In this document: in pieces, positions 54,731 to 64,000 of the stretch
Position numbering within the stretch: position 1 is the stretch's first letter
Layout of the letters: each line of letters starts with the position of its first letter
Source of the DNA: Tenrec ecaudatus
Taxonomy: Eukaryota > Chordata > Mammalia > Afrosoricida > Tenrecidae
Assembly: GCF_050624435.1 (NCBI RefSeq)
Contig: NC_134542.1
Span: forward strand, 12,297,497-12,361,496
Direction: 5' to 3'
Length of the DNA: 64,000 bases
Program-made: the position numbers and the translations under genes
Notes under the pieces: model-generated
Seen by the model: the letters and a program-made list of their open reading frames with translations, nothing else
Told to the model about the DNA's origin: nothing
Database searches by the model: none

Positions 54731-56299
54731 TTTTTCATAAACGTCACCACTAAATGGTATTAATGAAACTCCTTTATGAAGTTGATTCTCTCAGGGCAAA
54801 CAATGTGGCAATTGAATACTGCCCCCTTGTCCATCTGGAGTTATGGGTTGGGTCAGAAGGTGGGTCAGCATTGAGTTTAATTGATGTCAGTCTATTACTT
54901 AATTGAAATATTTCCTCTAGGCAATGTTCATTCAACTGACCCACTGAAGGGTTAACAGAAAGCCATAGTATGACTGAATTGTTGTGATGGCCATTGCCAA
55001 GGAAACCCTAGTAGGAATGTTTATGTGTCCTGTTTCTTCACAAACCCACAAGAGTGTAGCTTGTTTGAGGTTTTGATGGCCTCTTATTTCTTGCCATAGC
55101 TGCTAGAGGGTAGGGTTTCCACTGGGCCAGTCTCCAGTAGGCTGTCCTGAGAATTCACAGGCTCCCCTTGCCGCCTGCCCCACCCGCCCCCGCCATACTA
55201 CTGTATTTAATTTTATCTCTTTCTCGTGGAAGATATTAAAAGCAAACTTGAAATCAATCTTTAGACAGAGATATTTGAACTTCCTTATATTGTCTTTAAT
55301 TTTCTAAATACTCTTATTTCCAACATGCCCATTAGCAGACTCTGTGCCTATATCATCAGCTATAACCAATAAGTGGATGCATAACATAGAGACGATTAGA
55401 AAATGGCATATGACCTATCAGATCAGGTTGGTTGAACGTGCATCTGAAAGTGCAGGGAGCAGTGCACAATTCTGTGATGTTACTCTCCTGGGAGAGACTT
55501 CACAACGACTGCTGAGAGCAGGACTGTTGAAATTCTATTTTTCTGAATGAAAATGGCATCAAAATGCATCAGGAAATTAGACACAAAAGGAGGAATAAGT
55601 ATATTTCATAAGGCTGTAAAGCCTTTAAAAAACATACCCAAATGGCATGCCCGCGGAAATGCAAGTCCTGTTCATTCAATGTCTCTCTCCCACCACCATC
55701 CAGAAAACAGGCTCATGTACCAGGGGACTTAACACAATTCCTGGATTAATTCCGTTATCATTAAATTCACAGTGACACAACAGTGGCACAAGAGAAGGAG
55801 TGTGTCTCTTGGTTGGAGTCATGAACTTGGGGGAAACGCTTCCATTGGGAACTTACCTCCGGAAGCAGATGTTGAGAAGCAGGGGACGGAGGGAAAGATG
55901 ACAGCTAATAGGAGAGTAAGTTATTAAGGTCAGCACTCAGACAAATGGGTTACTTCTCCAGGGAAGCTTCGGAGAATTGTCTGCCTAAAAATCAAGACAC
56001 AAAGCTCTATCCACTCGCCTTGTTTCCTTGACTGAAATCTTCCCCTGGGACCATTCACTCTGCCCGTCTAGGCTGCAGGTCTGCAGCAGGCGCAGGGGCT
56101 CCTGCATCTTCCAAGGCTTCTGGGCACCCCGCTGTCTGGGTCACTTTCAGCTGAAGTCAAAAGTGGGTGAGAGTTTTCGAGAGAGAAAAAGCATCAGATG
56201 TGTCCACTGCAACCTCGCTGACCCAGGGCTAGAATTAAACTGTGTTGTTCTGCACACATTTGGAACCTGTACCTCTACTCACCTGTACTAATGATCTGG
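54731..56299. other. Unassigned, about 1.6 kb
   Basis: No repeat family recognised. A short C-rich tract lies at 55172-55193. Short ORFs (55344-55550, 55547-55732, 56028-56291) lack domains. A possible host of unique sequence. Confidence 0.4.
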
Positions 56300-56465
56300 T
56301 CCGTAGCTGTTGGGTCGATGCTAACTCACAGTGACCCAGGGCTCCAGCGAGTTCTGGAATGCCATCCTCCCAGAAGCAGGATACCAGGACTGGCCTTCAC
56401 TGGTACTGTTGGTGCAGAGAGTAGCCTACCTTTAGGTCAGCAGGCCAAGCAAATGCTTTGTACCT
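56300..56465 (-). repeat. AfroSINE-type SINE, antisense, decayed
   Basis: 'ctgttgggtcgatgctaact', 'cacagtgacccagggctcc', 'ttaggtcagcaggccaagca'. Order is maintained but the middle is degraded. Confidence 0.55.
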
Positions 56466-56864
56466 GCTGGGGATATATATGTACCAGCTAAAGGACATGT
56501 TTATCTGAGAGATGCTTGTGAGCTTTCTTGGCTTTTAGTTTGAAACCATTGAGCACTTTAACGCTTTTGTGAGCATTCAAAGATTTTAGAAGGTAGGGAT
56601 TCCCTCGAGCAGATAGACAGAAGGACTTGTTCTACCTTGCATTTATGGAAATGTCCCAACAGCTCAGCGGCAACATTCTCTAAAGAGGTTTTCTTTCACC
56701 AGCAATTGGTTTAGCTACAATGAATTTATAGATAATTAGCAAGAAATATGTGTGTGTGTATTCTGTGGGCATATATGTATATGTGCACACATGTACATAC
56801 TCATGTGCATCCTAATAGTTTCTTTGAGAAGGATTAATGCACATACATTTATATTTATGTAGAC
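56466..56864. other. Unassigned, with a TG/TA-rich tract
   Basis: Simple 'tgtgtgtgtat' and 'gtatatgtgcacacatg' tracts at about 56748-56790. Confidence 0.4.
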
Positions 56865-57243
56865 ATTTAAATGAAGGCACTGGTGAAGAATGTTGAAAGT
56901 ACTATAGACTGCCAAAGGAACAGACACATCTGCCTAGGATCTTTGAGGAAGCACTCCCAGAATGTTCCTCAGAGGCAAGGATGGCCAGACTTCTCAAGCA
57001 GTTTGGACACATTGTCAGAAGAGACTAGTCGCTGGGGAAGGACACCATGCTTGCTAGTGTAGAGAGGCCGTGACAGAAAGGAAGACTGCTGACAAGCTGG
57101 ATTGATGCCGTGGCTTCAGCAATGGGCTCAACCACTGGAGCAATTGTGAGGTCGGCCCAGGACTGGGCAACATTTTGTTCTCCTGTACGTAGCATTGCTG
57201 AGTCAGAGCGACTGGAGGGCATCTAACAACAGCAACAACAATT
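56865..57243 (+). repeat. BovB/RTE LINE 3' end with intact tail
   Basis: Sense, from 'gcactggtgaagaatgttga' through 'tagactgccaaaggaacaga', 'gaatgttcctcagaggcaag', 'gacaccatgcttgctagtg' and 'gtggcttcagcaatgggctc' to the tail 'gggcatctaacaacagc' plus 'aacaac'. A good reference copy for the 3' end. Confidence 0.85.
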
Positions 57244-57378
57244 TATTGATAGCGACCAGTTTTTGAGTCCATATGGCACAGAGTAGAACTGCCTTACAGG
57301 GTTTTTGCAATATTTCCTTGCTGTGTGGGTTTGAACCATCAATCATTTGGTTAGAAGGGCAGTGTTGTACATTGATGA
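57244..57378 (-). repeat. AfroSINE-type SINE, antisense
   Basis: 'ttgatagcgaccagttttt', 'gcacagagtagaactgcctt', 'gtgggtttgaaccatcaatc', 'ggttagaagggcagtg'. It directly follows the RTE tail. The two are tail-to-tail. Confidence 0.7.
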
Positions 57379-58480
57379 CTCTGATTTTATTTAATTTCTA
57401 GTTAATTTGACTATTAAAGTTGTTATATTTCTTGTTTATTTTGTTCCCTTTTAGGAAGCTACTGCAACTTTTTGGTTTTCCATCGTGAAGCATTCCCTGC
57501 GTGTGCACCAAGGGTCGGAGTAGATTTGTATAGATTATTTTTAGTACTAGCATTATTTTTCCAGTAGTCTGTAATTTTCCCCATAAGTGCATTAAGATGT
57601 GTCCTAGATCCTGTGCACCACTGTTTAGAGCCTGTATGATTTTTAAAACTCAATACAGACATTTAGGAGATATTTGAGGTTTCAACTGGAAATCTCTTTT
57701 GAATTTATGTATATATTGGTATTTTCACTTTAATTACAGTAAAAGTAGTAGAGGGATGCAAATTTTCAAAAAGCTTGGGATGACAAATATACAATATTGT
57801 ATGAGAATTCCAATTTTAAAGCTAAGGAGCAGGTTGGAAAATACAATCATAACATATCAAAATAGTTTACAATAAATTTTGAAGTAGAACCAGAAATGTA
57901 CCACATATTAAACCTTTAAGCAATATCTAGTAATTTAAGTGGTTTTTTGGTAGGCTTTTTGTTGTTTTTCAGATTAATTTCTGCAGAAACCTTCAAAAAA
58001 GAAAAGTATTTTCCCCAATTACATCACATTTAAAATGCAATTCCATATTTACACAAAGCATTGCCTAGTTTTACTAAGAAAATCCAAATTCTTCCAAAGA
58101 AGCAAATAAGTCATGCCTTAAATTCTCCTGTGTGCATGCTCTAGAAGCCTCACTTGCCAGTGGAGAGTGAAACAGAAACTTACATTTTTTAAACTGAAAG
58201 TTAACAATAATTTTCAGGTTCATATTTTAATAGTCTCTTGAAGTTTAAGAAATATTTACTACAAAAGCTGTTCCAGTTTACACTAATGTATATACATTTA
58301 AATAATGTAAGTTATAATTAGTCAATAAGTTTTGCATATGCATGTAAATCTAAATATACATGAAAAAATTGATGACAAGCATATATATATATACATATAT
58401 ATTTATATTTTTAAAACTTGATGTAAATATATAGCCAAAGCTTGATGGAAAACATTTATATAAATGCCATCAAGTTCTGA

Positions 58481-58483
<3 letters not shown>
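57379..58483. other. Unassigned, AT-rich
   Basis: About 1.1 kb without recognised elements; (TA)n-like stretch near 58380-58410. Confidence 0.4.

Positions 58484-58519
<36 letters not shown>
58484..58519. repeat. (TG)n microsatellite
   Basis: Thirty-six bases of TG repeat. Confidence 0.95.
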
Positions 58520-58522
<3 letters not shown>

Positions 58523-58524
58523 CT

Positions 58525-58725
58525 GTAAATGTTTGCCATCCAATTTGTTCTGACTCCTGGATATCTCTCACAGGTACAGAGTAGACCGTGCTCCATAGGC
58601 TTTCAAGCTGTGGCCTTTCACAGGTCAATTGTCGAAGCTGTCTTCCAAGGGAGTGCTGAGTGTGTTCGAACTGCCAAACTGTCGGCTAGTAGTGCAATAC
58701 ATGCCTATTTGTGTCACCCATTTTC
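58525..58725 (-). repeat. AfroSINE-related SINE, antisense
   Basis: 'gtttgccatccaatttgttc', 'ggtacagagtagaccgtgct', 'gtgttcgaactgccaaactg', 'gctagtagtgcaatacatg'. It lies next to the microsatellite. Confidence 0.7.
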
Positions 58726-59274
58726 ATTCTAGAAACTGGTCCTTTACCATGCACTAGCTTTTAAGATATTATCCTAAGGTTTACCACAGTTCAATTTCGT
58801 TTTTTGATGAGGAGGAGGACAGACACGTCTATAAAATATTAGTTCATTAAACATTATAATTAATAAAATATTTAGCTTTACATAGAGACTCTTGTTTTCA
58901 ACCCCTCTTTCTTGCAATGTCTGACCAAACGAGGTGAGTTTAATCTAAACTTTAAAGACTAAATGTATGACTCGTTTCATGATCCTTACTGGCGCTAAGA
59001 TTAAAGTAAAAAGTTGCCAGTTTTAACCAACCTATCATTCCTAGGGAGGAAAAAAGTGACAGGATAGTGAAAGGAAATTTCTCAACGTGATCCTTCGATT
59101 CATAATCCCTTTTGTGATGCATTCTAAATTCTAACCTCCAGGTCTGAGGTTATAATTTCATGTTGATGGAAATTCTGTCTTACACTCATAGGAACAGTTC
59201 AAAAATGGGTTGGATTCTGAGTCACCACTTTATTAGATGGCGTGAACCAAGCCACAACCCTTTGCTTCCTTGGG
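58726..59274. other. Unassigned sequence
   Basis: Nothing recognised. Confidence 0.35.
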
Positions 59275-59442
59275 CGCATGTGGCCTAGTGTTGGCAAGTT
59301 GAGCAGCTAGATCAGCAAGGTCAGCAGTTTGAAACCACCCACCACTCCTCTGACAAAAATGTGGCTTTCTACTCCAGTAAAGCCTCACAGGGGCAGTTCT
59401 ATCTTCTCTGGATTTGCAATGAGTTGGCATCACTCAGTGAAA
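59275..59442 (+). repeat. AfroSINE-type SINE
   Basis: 'gcatgtggcctagtgttgg', 'aaggtcagcagtttgaaacc', 'ctcctctgacaaaaatgtgg', 'gcctcacaggggcagttcta' and 'gcaatgagttggcatcact'. The tail merges into a purine-rich 'agagacagagagatag' stretch. Confidence 0.75.
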
Positions 59443-59995
59443 GAGACAGAGAGATAGAAAGAGAGACAGAGAGAACGTGATGGTCGGAAAAACAGAAAGC
59501 ACACTTCCATCAAGCTCTTCCTCTGAGTATGAACGATCCATCTCAGAGTCAGGAAGAGAGAGAATGCCCAGGACCATCGAGGACTAAGAGGCCCCAGAGC
59601 AGCAGCATTAAGAGTGAGAGGCAGTAGAGGCCACTCAGAGACCAGAAGCCAAAGCAAGGAAACCAGGAGACAGGCACAGGAGCAGTGTCTGCTAACAAGC
59701 TGTGGAGCCCCGCTGAGCCCCAAGTGAGCCTCGCAGCTGAGACCTGCCTGAGCCCTGTCGTGGGTCCACCATCATCTGATCTACAAGACTTTACATCCAC
59801 GGGCCTGTGATCTTCTGCATTCTGCATCATTGCACGTGGCTGCCTGAGTCTGAAGAGGGACTTATAGACTAGGATCAGAATTTATGGACGAGTATTGGGC
59901 TTATGGACTTGAGTTGGAACTACCTCTTGGTACAAAAGTTTCTCTTATACTTACATGAGTGTCCCTGACTTTGTTTCTCTGGTCAACCCTGTTAG
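59443..59995 (+). repeat. LTR-like dispersed element (D4)
   Basis: The right half matches D5: 'gtgatcttctgcattctgca', 'tcattgcacgtggctgcctg', 'agtctgaagagggacttata', 'cttggtacaaaagtttctc', 'tttctctggtcaaccctgtt'. The left half is a different, GC-richer interior. It is in the opposite orientation to D1-D3. The left boundary is uncertain. The minus-strand ORFs here are not supported. Confidence 0.5.
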
Positions 59996-60504
59996 CTGTT
60001 CTCTTATCAAGGAAAACCTTAAGTTAACTGGAAATTTAGTTCCTACCTATGTTACTGGGTACTTCTAAAACAGGAAATGGGACGATTTCAGTTCATCTAC
60101 ACTGGGGTGATGAGGTCTGCTATGTCTACAGAGGAGTTTTGCTCTTGGAAGCGTATAGGATTCCTCACACATGAAAATAAAATCGCAAATGAATTTAATT
60201 GTATGGAGCTAGGAAAAATTCTACCAGTTTTACAACGCTTGCAGGTTTATTCTAAGCTAAAGAATGGCCACAGCATTGCTACTATTGAGTATCACATTCA
60301 ATAGTGTAAATGCCATGCATTTCCTAGGTTGCTAAGAGGGTTAAAGACAGAAGATAAGGACAGCAAAAGAGAAGGATGTAAGTTAGCAGAATTTACCAGG
60401 TAATTTAGATACAACATTGCGTGTAGTAGATGGCTGTGTAGCACAGGATGGCACCACCCTCTGTCTTAATATTTATTTATTTTTCCATTTGCCCACTATT
60501 GAAG
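59996..60504. other. Unassigned sequence
   Basis: Nothing recognised. The 75-codon ORF at 60077-60304 has no family features. Confidence 0.35.
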
Positions 60505-60690
60505 ACTGATGGAGAACTTACTGAGCATCGGCTCTGTGGCAGGCAGTGGTCTATGAATGTAATGGTAGTGCTATGAAAATGAATGTAATCGACCAAACCC
60601 CATTCTCGAGCAGTTTACTTTTGATGCACTCCGACATTAATAAGCACATAAACAGCCAGGAGTATGATCAGCTTTATGACAATATCAATA
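60505..60690 (+). repeat. Possible ancient mammalian-wide repeat
   Basis: 'cttactgagcatcggctctg', 'tggcaggcagtggtctatga' and 'gaccaaaccccattctcgag' follow the order of a widespread old mammalian repeat ('actgagcacctactatgtgc'). Assignment to the L2/MIR group is tentative. Confidence 0.35.
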
Positions 60691-60989
60691 GAACAAACAA
60701 GAGCTGGCATCTTGTGGGGTGCTAGGGAAATGCCATTTTTCTAGGTCAGACTTCAAAGCCAAAAAGTGCCAACCAGGCAAAAATAGAAGACACGAGCTTT
60801 CCAGAAGGGGAAACAGCAAATGCGAAGACCCAGAAGCTAGCATGACTTTGCCATTTGATAACCTTCATCCAATCAGCTCAAAGCTTCCCGGACAAAGTCT
60901 TTTCACTTTGCTGAGATTCCTAGCAAGTATCCTAGTCAGGCTTTGAGCAATGTTTGTGGGCTGTCTTTGTCCAACAGAAATGGAGGGCA

Positions 60990-61166
60990 GCCTTGCTGTT
61001 CATGCTCTGTGCCTTTGGTTCTGACTCATAGCAACTCTTGGTTCAGCCGAGAAAAATATTGCCCATTCCAGCATCCTCTGCCCACCTGTTAGGTTAGAGA
61101 CCATTGCGGCAGTCACTGTGTCAATTCATCTCATTGAAGGCCCTCCTCTTTTCCTCTAACCCCCTC
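60990..61166 (-). repeat. BovB/RTE LINE copy, 3' part (piece 1 of 3)
   Basis: Antisense: 'ggttctgactcatagcaact', 'gcggcagtcactgtgtcaat', 'ctcattgaaggccctcctct'. The sequence stops at 'ttttcctctaaccccc', and the next expected family segment ('ccaagcatgatgtcc') appears only at 61609. I therefore read this and the pieces at 61605 and 61962 as one interrupted copy. Confidence 0.6.
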
Positions 61167-61604
61167 CTTTCCCAAATGTAGGGAAACATTGCCCTGCTGC
61201 CCCTGAGAAAGTTGCTTGGATGCAAAGACTATTAAAGTCTTGAATGTGTAACTGTTTGAAAGGGCCAGGAACTTGGCACAGACACTGAGTGAAAAAAAGA
61301 TATTCCTTGTTGCAAACAACAGGAATCCTCCCTTAGGTCAGACAAGTTTATGTATTGGAATAGTTTTGACTGTTGGAGAGCATCTTGAGCCTAAAGTAGT
61401 TGTGCCCTTGTATAGCTCCCACATCTGAAACTTGGTAAGCTTCCTCCTATGGCATGATGCAGAGAAGGTGGGGTGGGTGGGGGTAGGTGGGTGGTGGTGG
61501 AGGGGTTGGGTCCTCTCTTGAGTACCGCTCTCTTTCCTTCATTACTCAATCCCCGGTCTTGAGTAGTTCTTCCTTGCATCTCAGATAGCTCACATCTGGC
61601 TGGA
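61167..61604. other. Insert of unknown origin inside an RTE copy
   Basis: About 440 bases separating two consecutive parts of one RTE LINE. It contains a G-rich 'ggtggggtgggtgggggtag' tract at 61469-61490 and a 'gttgcaaacaacaggaatcc' segment reminiscent of old mammalian LTRs, without a firm assignment. No clean target duplication is visible. Confidence 0.45.
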
Positions 61605-61664
61605 GTGCCACAACCAAGCATAGGGTCCTCTTCAGGACTGGCTCCTCCTGATAATGCTTCCTAA
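61605..61664 (-). repeat. BovB/RTE LINE copy (piece 2 of 3)
   Basis: 'ccaagcatagggtcctcttc', 'aggactggctcctcctgata', 'atgcttcctaagtctca' correspond to the RTE segment 'ccaagcatgatgtcc..gggactggtccctcctgataacatg'. It is interrupted by LINE copy J. Confidence 0.6.
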
Positions 61665-61675
61665 GTCTCATTTTT

Positions 61676-61961
61676 AAAAATAATTTTATTGGGGGCTCAT
61701 ACAACTCATCACAACACACACACACAATTGTGTAAAGCACATTTGTACATTCGTTGCCCTCATCATTCTCAAAACATTTGCTCTCCATGTAAGCCCCTGG
61801 CATTAGCTCCTCATTTCCCCCTCCCTCCCTGCTCTTCCCTCCCTCATGAACCCTTGATAATTTATAAATTATTATTTTGTCATATCTTACACTGTCCGAC
61901 GTCTCCCTTCACCCACTTTTCTGTTGTCCGTCCCCCAGGGAGGAGGATATATGTAGATTCC
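61676..61961 (-). repeat. LINE 3'UTR copy (J), nested in RTE
   Basis: 'aataattttattgggggctc', 'cacatttgtacattcgttgc', 'catgaacccttgataattt', 'tgtcatatcttacactgtcc', to 'agggaggaggatatatg'. It is flanked by an 11-base near-duplication, gtctcattttt (61665-61675) and gtcttattttt (61963-61973). In element orientation the repeat starts AAAAA. Confidence 0.75.
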
Positions 61962-62250
61962 GTCTTATTTTTCAGGTGCATTCTGACTATACTTCTTCCA
62001 AGATATATTTGTGTGTTCTTCTGGAAGTCCATGCCAATTTTAATTTTCTTCACCGACACCATAATTCCTACACATCAATTTTTCTTTAGTCTTCATTAGT
62101 CGGCATCCAGCTCCTACAAATGTGATGATTGACAATATCATGGCCTGGCTTAGGTGCATCTTAGATGTCAAAATGGCTTCCCTTTTCTCAACACTTGACA
62201 TATCAGCCGGAGCAAGGCTAACACCGAGACCTTCTTCTTCATGTTACTTT
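61962..62250 (-). repeat. BovB/RTE LINE copy (piece 3 of 3)
   Basis: Resumes with 'caggtgcattctgactatac' then 'acttcttccaagatatattt', 'ttcttcaccgacaccataat', 'gatgattgacaatatcatgg' and 'tcaacacttgacatatcagc'. Confidence 0.65.
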
Positions 62251-63084
62251 GATACAGCTTTCCCCTCAAAAGGGTCTGTGAACAGCCTTCTGAATCCTCA
62301 CCACTCAGCGCATAAACCATGCAAAACGTTAAAATTCCAGTGGTTTAGGGATGCTCCCACCTACAACTGAGCTGCTATACCTTTTTCAGTATGAGCTTTA
62401 TAAGGAAACAGAGAAAATTGTGAATGTTCAGTGACATCCATTTCCTTCGTTCTCCCCATCCCTCAGGGACATGAGAGAACGGGCTTTCCTTCCTTTATTA
62501 TATATTCTGGAACTCCCTTACATCAACCCCGCGGTCTGTTTATTTAAGCTGACAAATGCTATGGAAAATGAAAATAAAATAAATTAAGAACATCTTTTCT
62601 CACCCACACCTGTCTGTGAGTCTATTTTCTAGCTAAGAAGTCTCTGACCCACTTTCTCGTTTCCCAGGTGATAATCTTCAAGGGTCTCTCAAAAGACAGA
62701 AAGACATCAAGTGCTTCATGATTCAAATAATAAATAAAAATACATGGGTTTTGTCTTACAACAGGTCGGTGGTGATGGACCTGCAATGTGTTCAACTCTC
62801 AAGACCTTGGAATGCACCCCACTGGAAGGAAGGGTCAACTGCCTCCCAAAAGAGTCATGTCAGAACCTGGGCATACGTAAAAATGGCAATATCTCAGTGT
62901 CAAGTGACAGGAGAAATCTGTATAGACTCAGTGCATCATATTTGGGGACAGAGAGGTGACAAATGGTTTCCAATTTAGACTTTTGGTAACATCTGCAAAT
63001 AATAGTGCACACAGTGTCCCTGACATATATAGACAGAGATGAAATGGATACATGACAAACTTTGATTATTGGTCTGTTAAGTCA
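62251..63084. other. Unassigned sequence
   Basis: No recognised family. The overlapping ORFs at 62718-62978 show no features that I can assign. Confidence 0.4.
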
Positions 63085-63126
63085 AACGGACCAAAGATAC
63101 CACTCTAGTCGATGGCACCTAACAAC
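63085..63126 (+). repeat. SINE/RTE 3' tail remnant
   Basis: 'ccactctagtcgatggcacc' followed by 'taacaac'. It directly abuts LTR-like element D5. Confidence 0.6.
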
Positions 63127-63610
63127 TGTGATGGTTACATAATCTCATGTCAGCTTGATAACTAGAGTGAAGGGGTGGAATGTAGCCTGTCCATCGGGTC
63201 ACAGCTTGATGGTACCTCCTTGTGAGCATGGCATTCCCATAAGGAGGGTCTGGGGAACCTCCCCCCACACTCCCAGCTTCTGCTTTACCTTCCTGTTGAC
63301 AAGCCACTTTGAGCCATGCTGACGGAAGCCAGAAGCCTGGAGATGTGTCCACCACTATTAGATATACAATACTTTGCACCCACTTGCTTGTGATCTGCCT
63401 GCATTCTACATCATTGTGTGTGGCTGTGTGAGTCTGAAGAGGGATTCAGGGACTAGAGTCAGATTCATGGACTAGTATAGGACGTATGGACTTGATCTGG
63501 ACTGGGGTGGGGTGTTTGCTTGATATATAATTACTTCTTGATGTAAAGGTCTCTCTTAAACATATATTAGTGTCCTTGGATATATTTATCTCGTCAACCC
63601 TGTTTAATAG
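63127..63610 (+). repeat. LTR-like dispersed element (D5)
   Basis: Starts 'tgtgatggttacataatctc', passes 'cgggtcacagcttgatggta', 'cttcctgttgacaagccact', 'ctgcattctacatcattgtg' and 'gagtctgaagagggattcag', and ends 'ctcgtcaaccctgtttaata'. It is the most complete member in this orientation (484 bases). The minus-strand ORFs at 63119-63628 are readings of it. Confidence 0.6.
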
Positions 63611-64000
63611 AAGGATGTAATTGAACATTTTAAATAAATACTAAAAATTATATATAGTCCCACAGTAGGTGTTAGTTATGAAAGGGCATTTGATATTTAG
63701 GTCTCCCACTTATAGCTCTCTGTAAGCTTAGTATTCACAAAATACTGTAATACAGTGATACATTTTTTAAATGGTTCACTTTTCCACTGTCTTGGATTTA
63801 CTTAAAACAACACCTTAGGGTTCAATGTTAAATATAAAAATTATTTTTTCTCTCATTCTGCAAACAAGAATGGAAAGGCATCACTGCACCCACTTCAGGA
63901 TACACAAACTCCAGTCAATTAGAATCCATATGTAAGAAAGTATTTCAGAATGGCTTGCATTTCTGTTACCACTAAATCCAGGAAAAACACTTGCCAATAC
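63611..64000. other. Unassigned, AT-rich
   Basis: Nothing recognised up to the window end. Confidence 0.4.

Noticed and set aside
1..64000. CRISPR arrays, bacterial operons, phage or plasmid modules
   Set aside because: No regularly spaced repeats other than microsatellites and tandem LINE modules, no prokaryotic gene organisation, and abundant mammalian retroelements throughout.

Overview
This window looks like mammalian nuclear DNA from an afrotherian, most likely a tenrec such as Echinops telfairi. The main evidence is (i) about 25 copies or pieces of a tRNA-derived SINE of AfroSINE type, (ii) more than 20 fragments of a BovB/RTE-type LINE whose 3' tail (cacctaacaacaac) is shared with those SINEs, and (iii) one non-autonomous SPIN hAT element at 34935-35130. 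SPIN is a horizontally transferred family reported from tenrec among few mammals. Species assignment is inference. Family names come from memory of consensus sequences, not from a database search.

I find no convincing intact host protein-coding gene. All ORFs are short (at most 197 codons), and the longest lie inside repeats. The window reads as intergenic or intronic DNA with several generations of mobile elements inserted into each other. The one stretch that faintly resembles a host exon is at 13494-13650, and it is only a candidate.

Layout. 1-5 kb: AfroSINEs in both orientations, one carrying a U2 snRNA-like insert. 6.8-9.5 kb: LINE 3'UTR pieces and an RTE piece, with two separate 5'-inversion (twin-priming) structures. 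10-12.5 kb: an LTR-like element, an RTE fragment and an old LTR-like relic. 12.7-15 kb: mostly unassigned. 15.5-20.6 kb: a MIR and two long LINE 3'UTR copies, each bracketed by a 16-bp target-site duplication; the second appears to carry a 3' transduction. 21-27.7 kb: RTE endonuclease and reverse-transcriptase relics, nested. 27.8-28.5 kb: an internally deleted Tigger-like transposon. 31-37.3 kb: L1 ORF2 ends, a mariner relic, an RTE copy and SPIN. 38-44 kb: small RTE and SINE fragments, a second LTR-like element and a MIR. 44.6-46.8 kb: a retroviral LTR/polypurine-tract boundary followed by a mariner fossil with terminal repeats. 47-63.6 kb: more RTE and SINE pieces, a TA-flanked MITE-like element, another long LINE 3'UTR copy, and two more LTR-like elements.

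Nothing here is a gene cluster acting together. The functional relationships are between parasites: the SINEs probably borrow the RTE machinery through their shared 3' tail, and the LINE 3'UTR copies have target-site duplications typical of L1 endonuclease. All element boundaries are estimates made by eye, usually good to about 5-20 bases.
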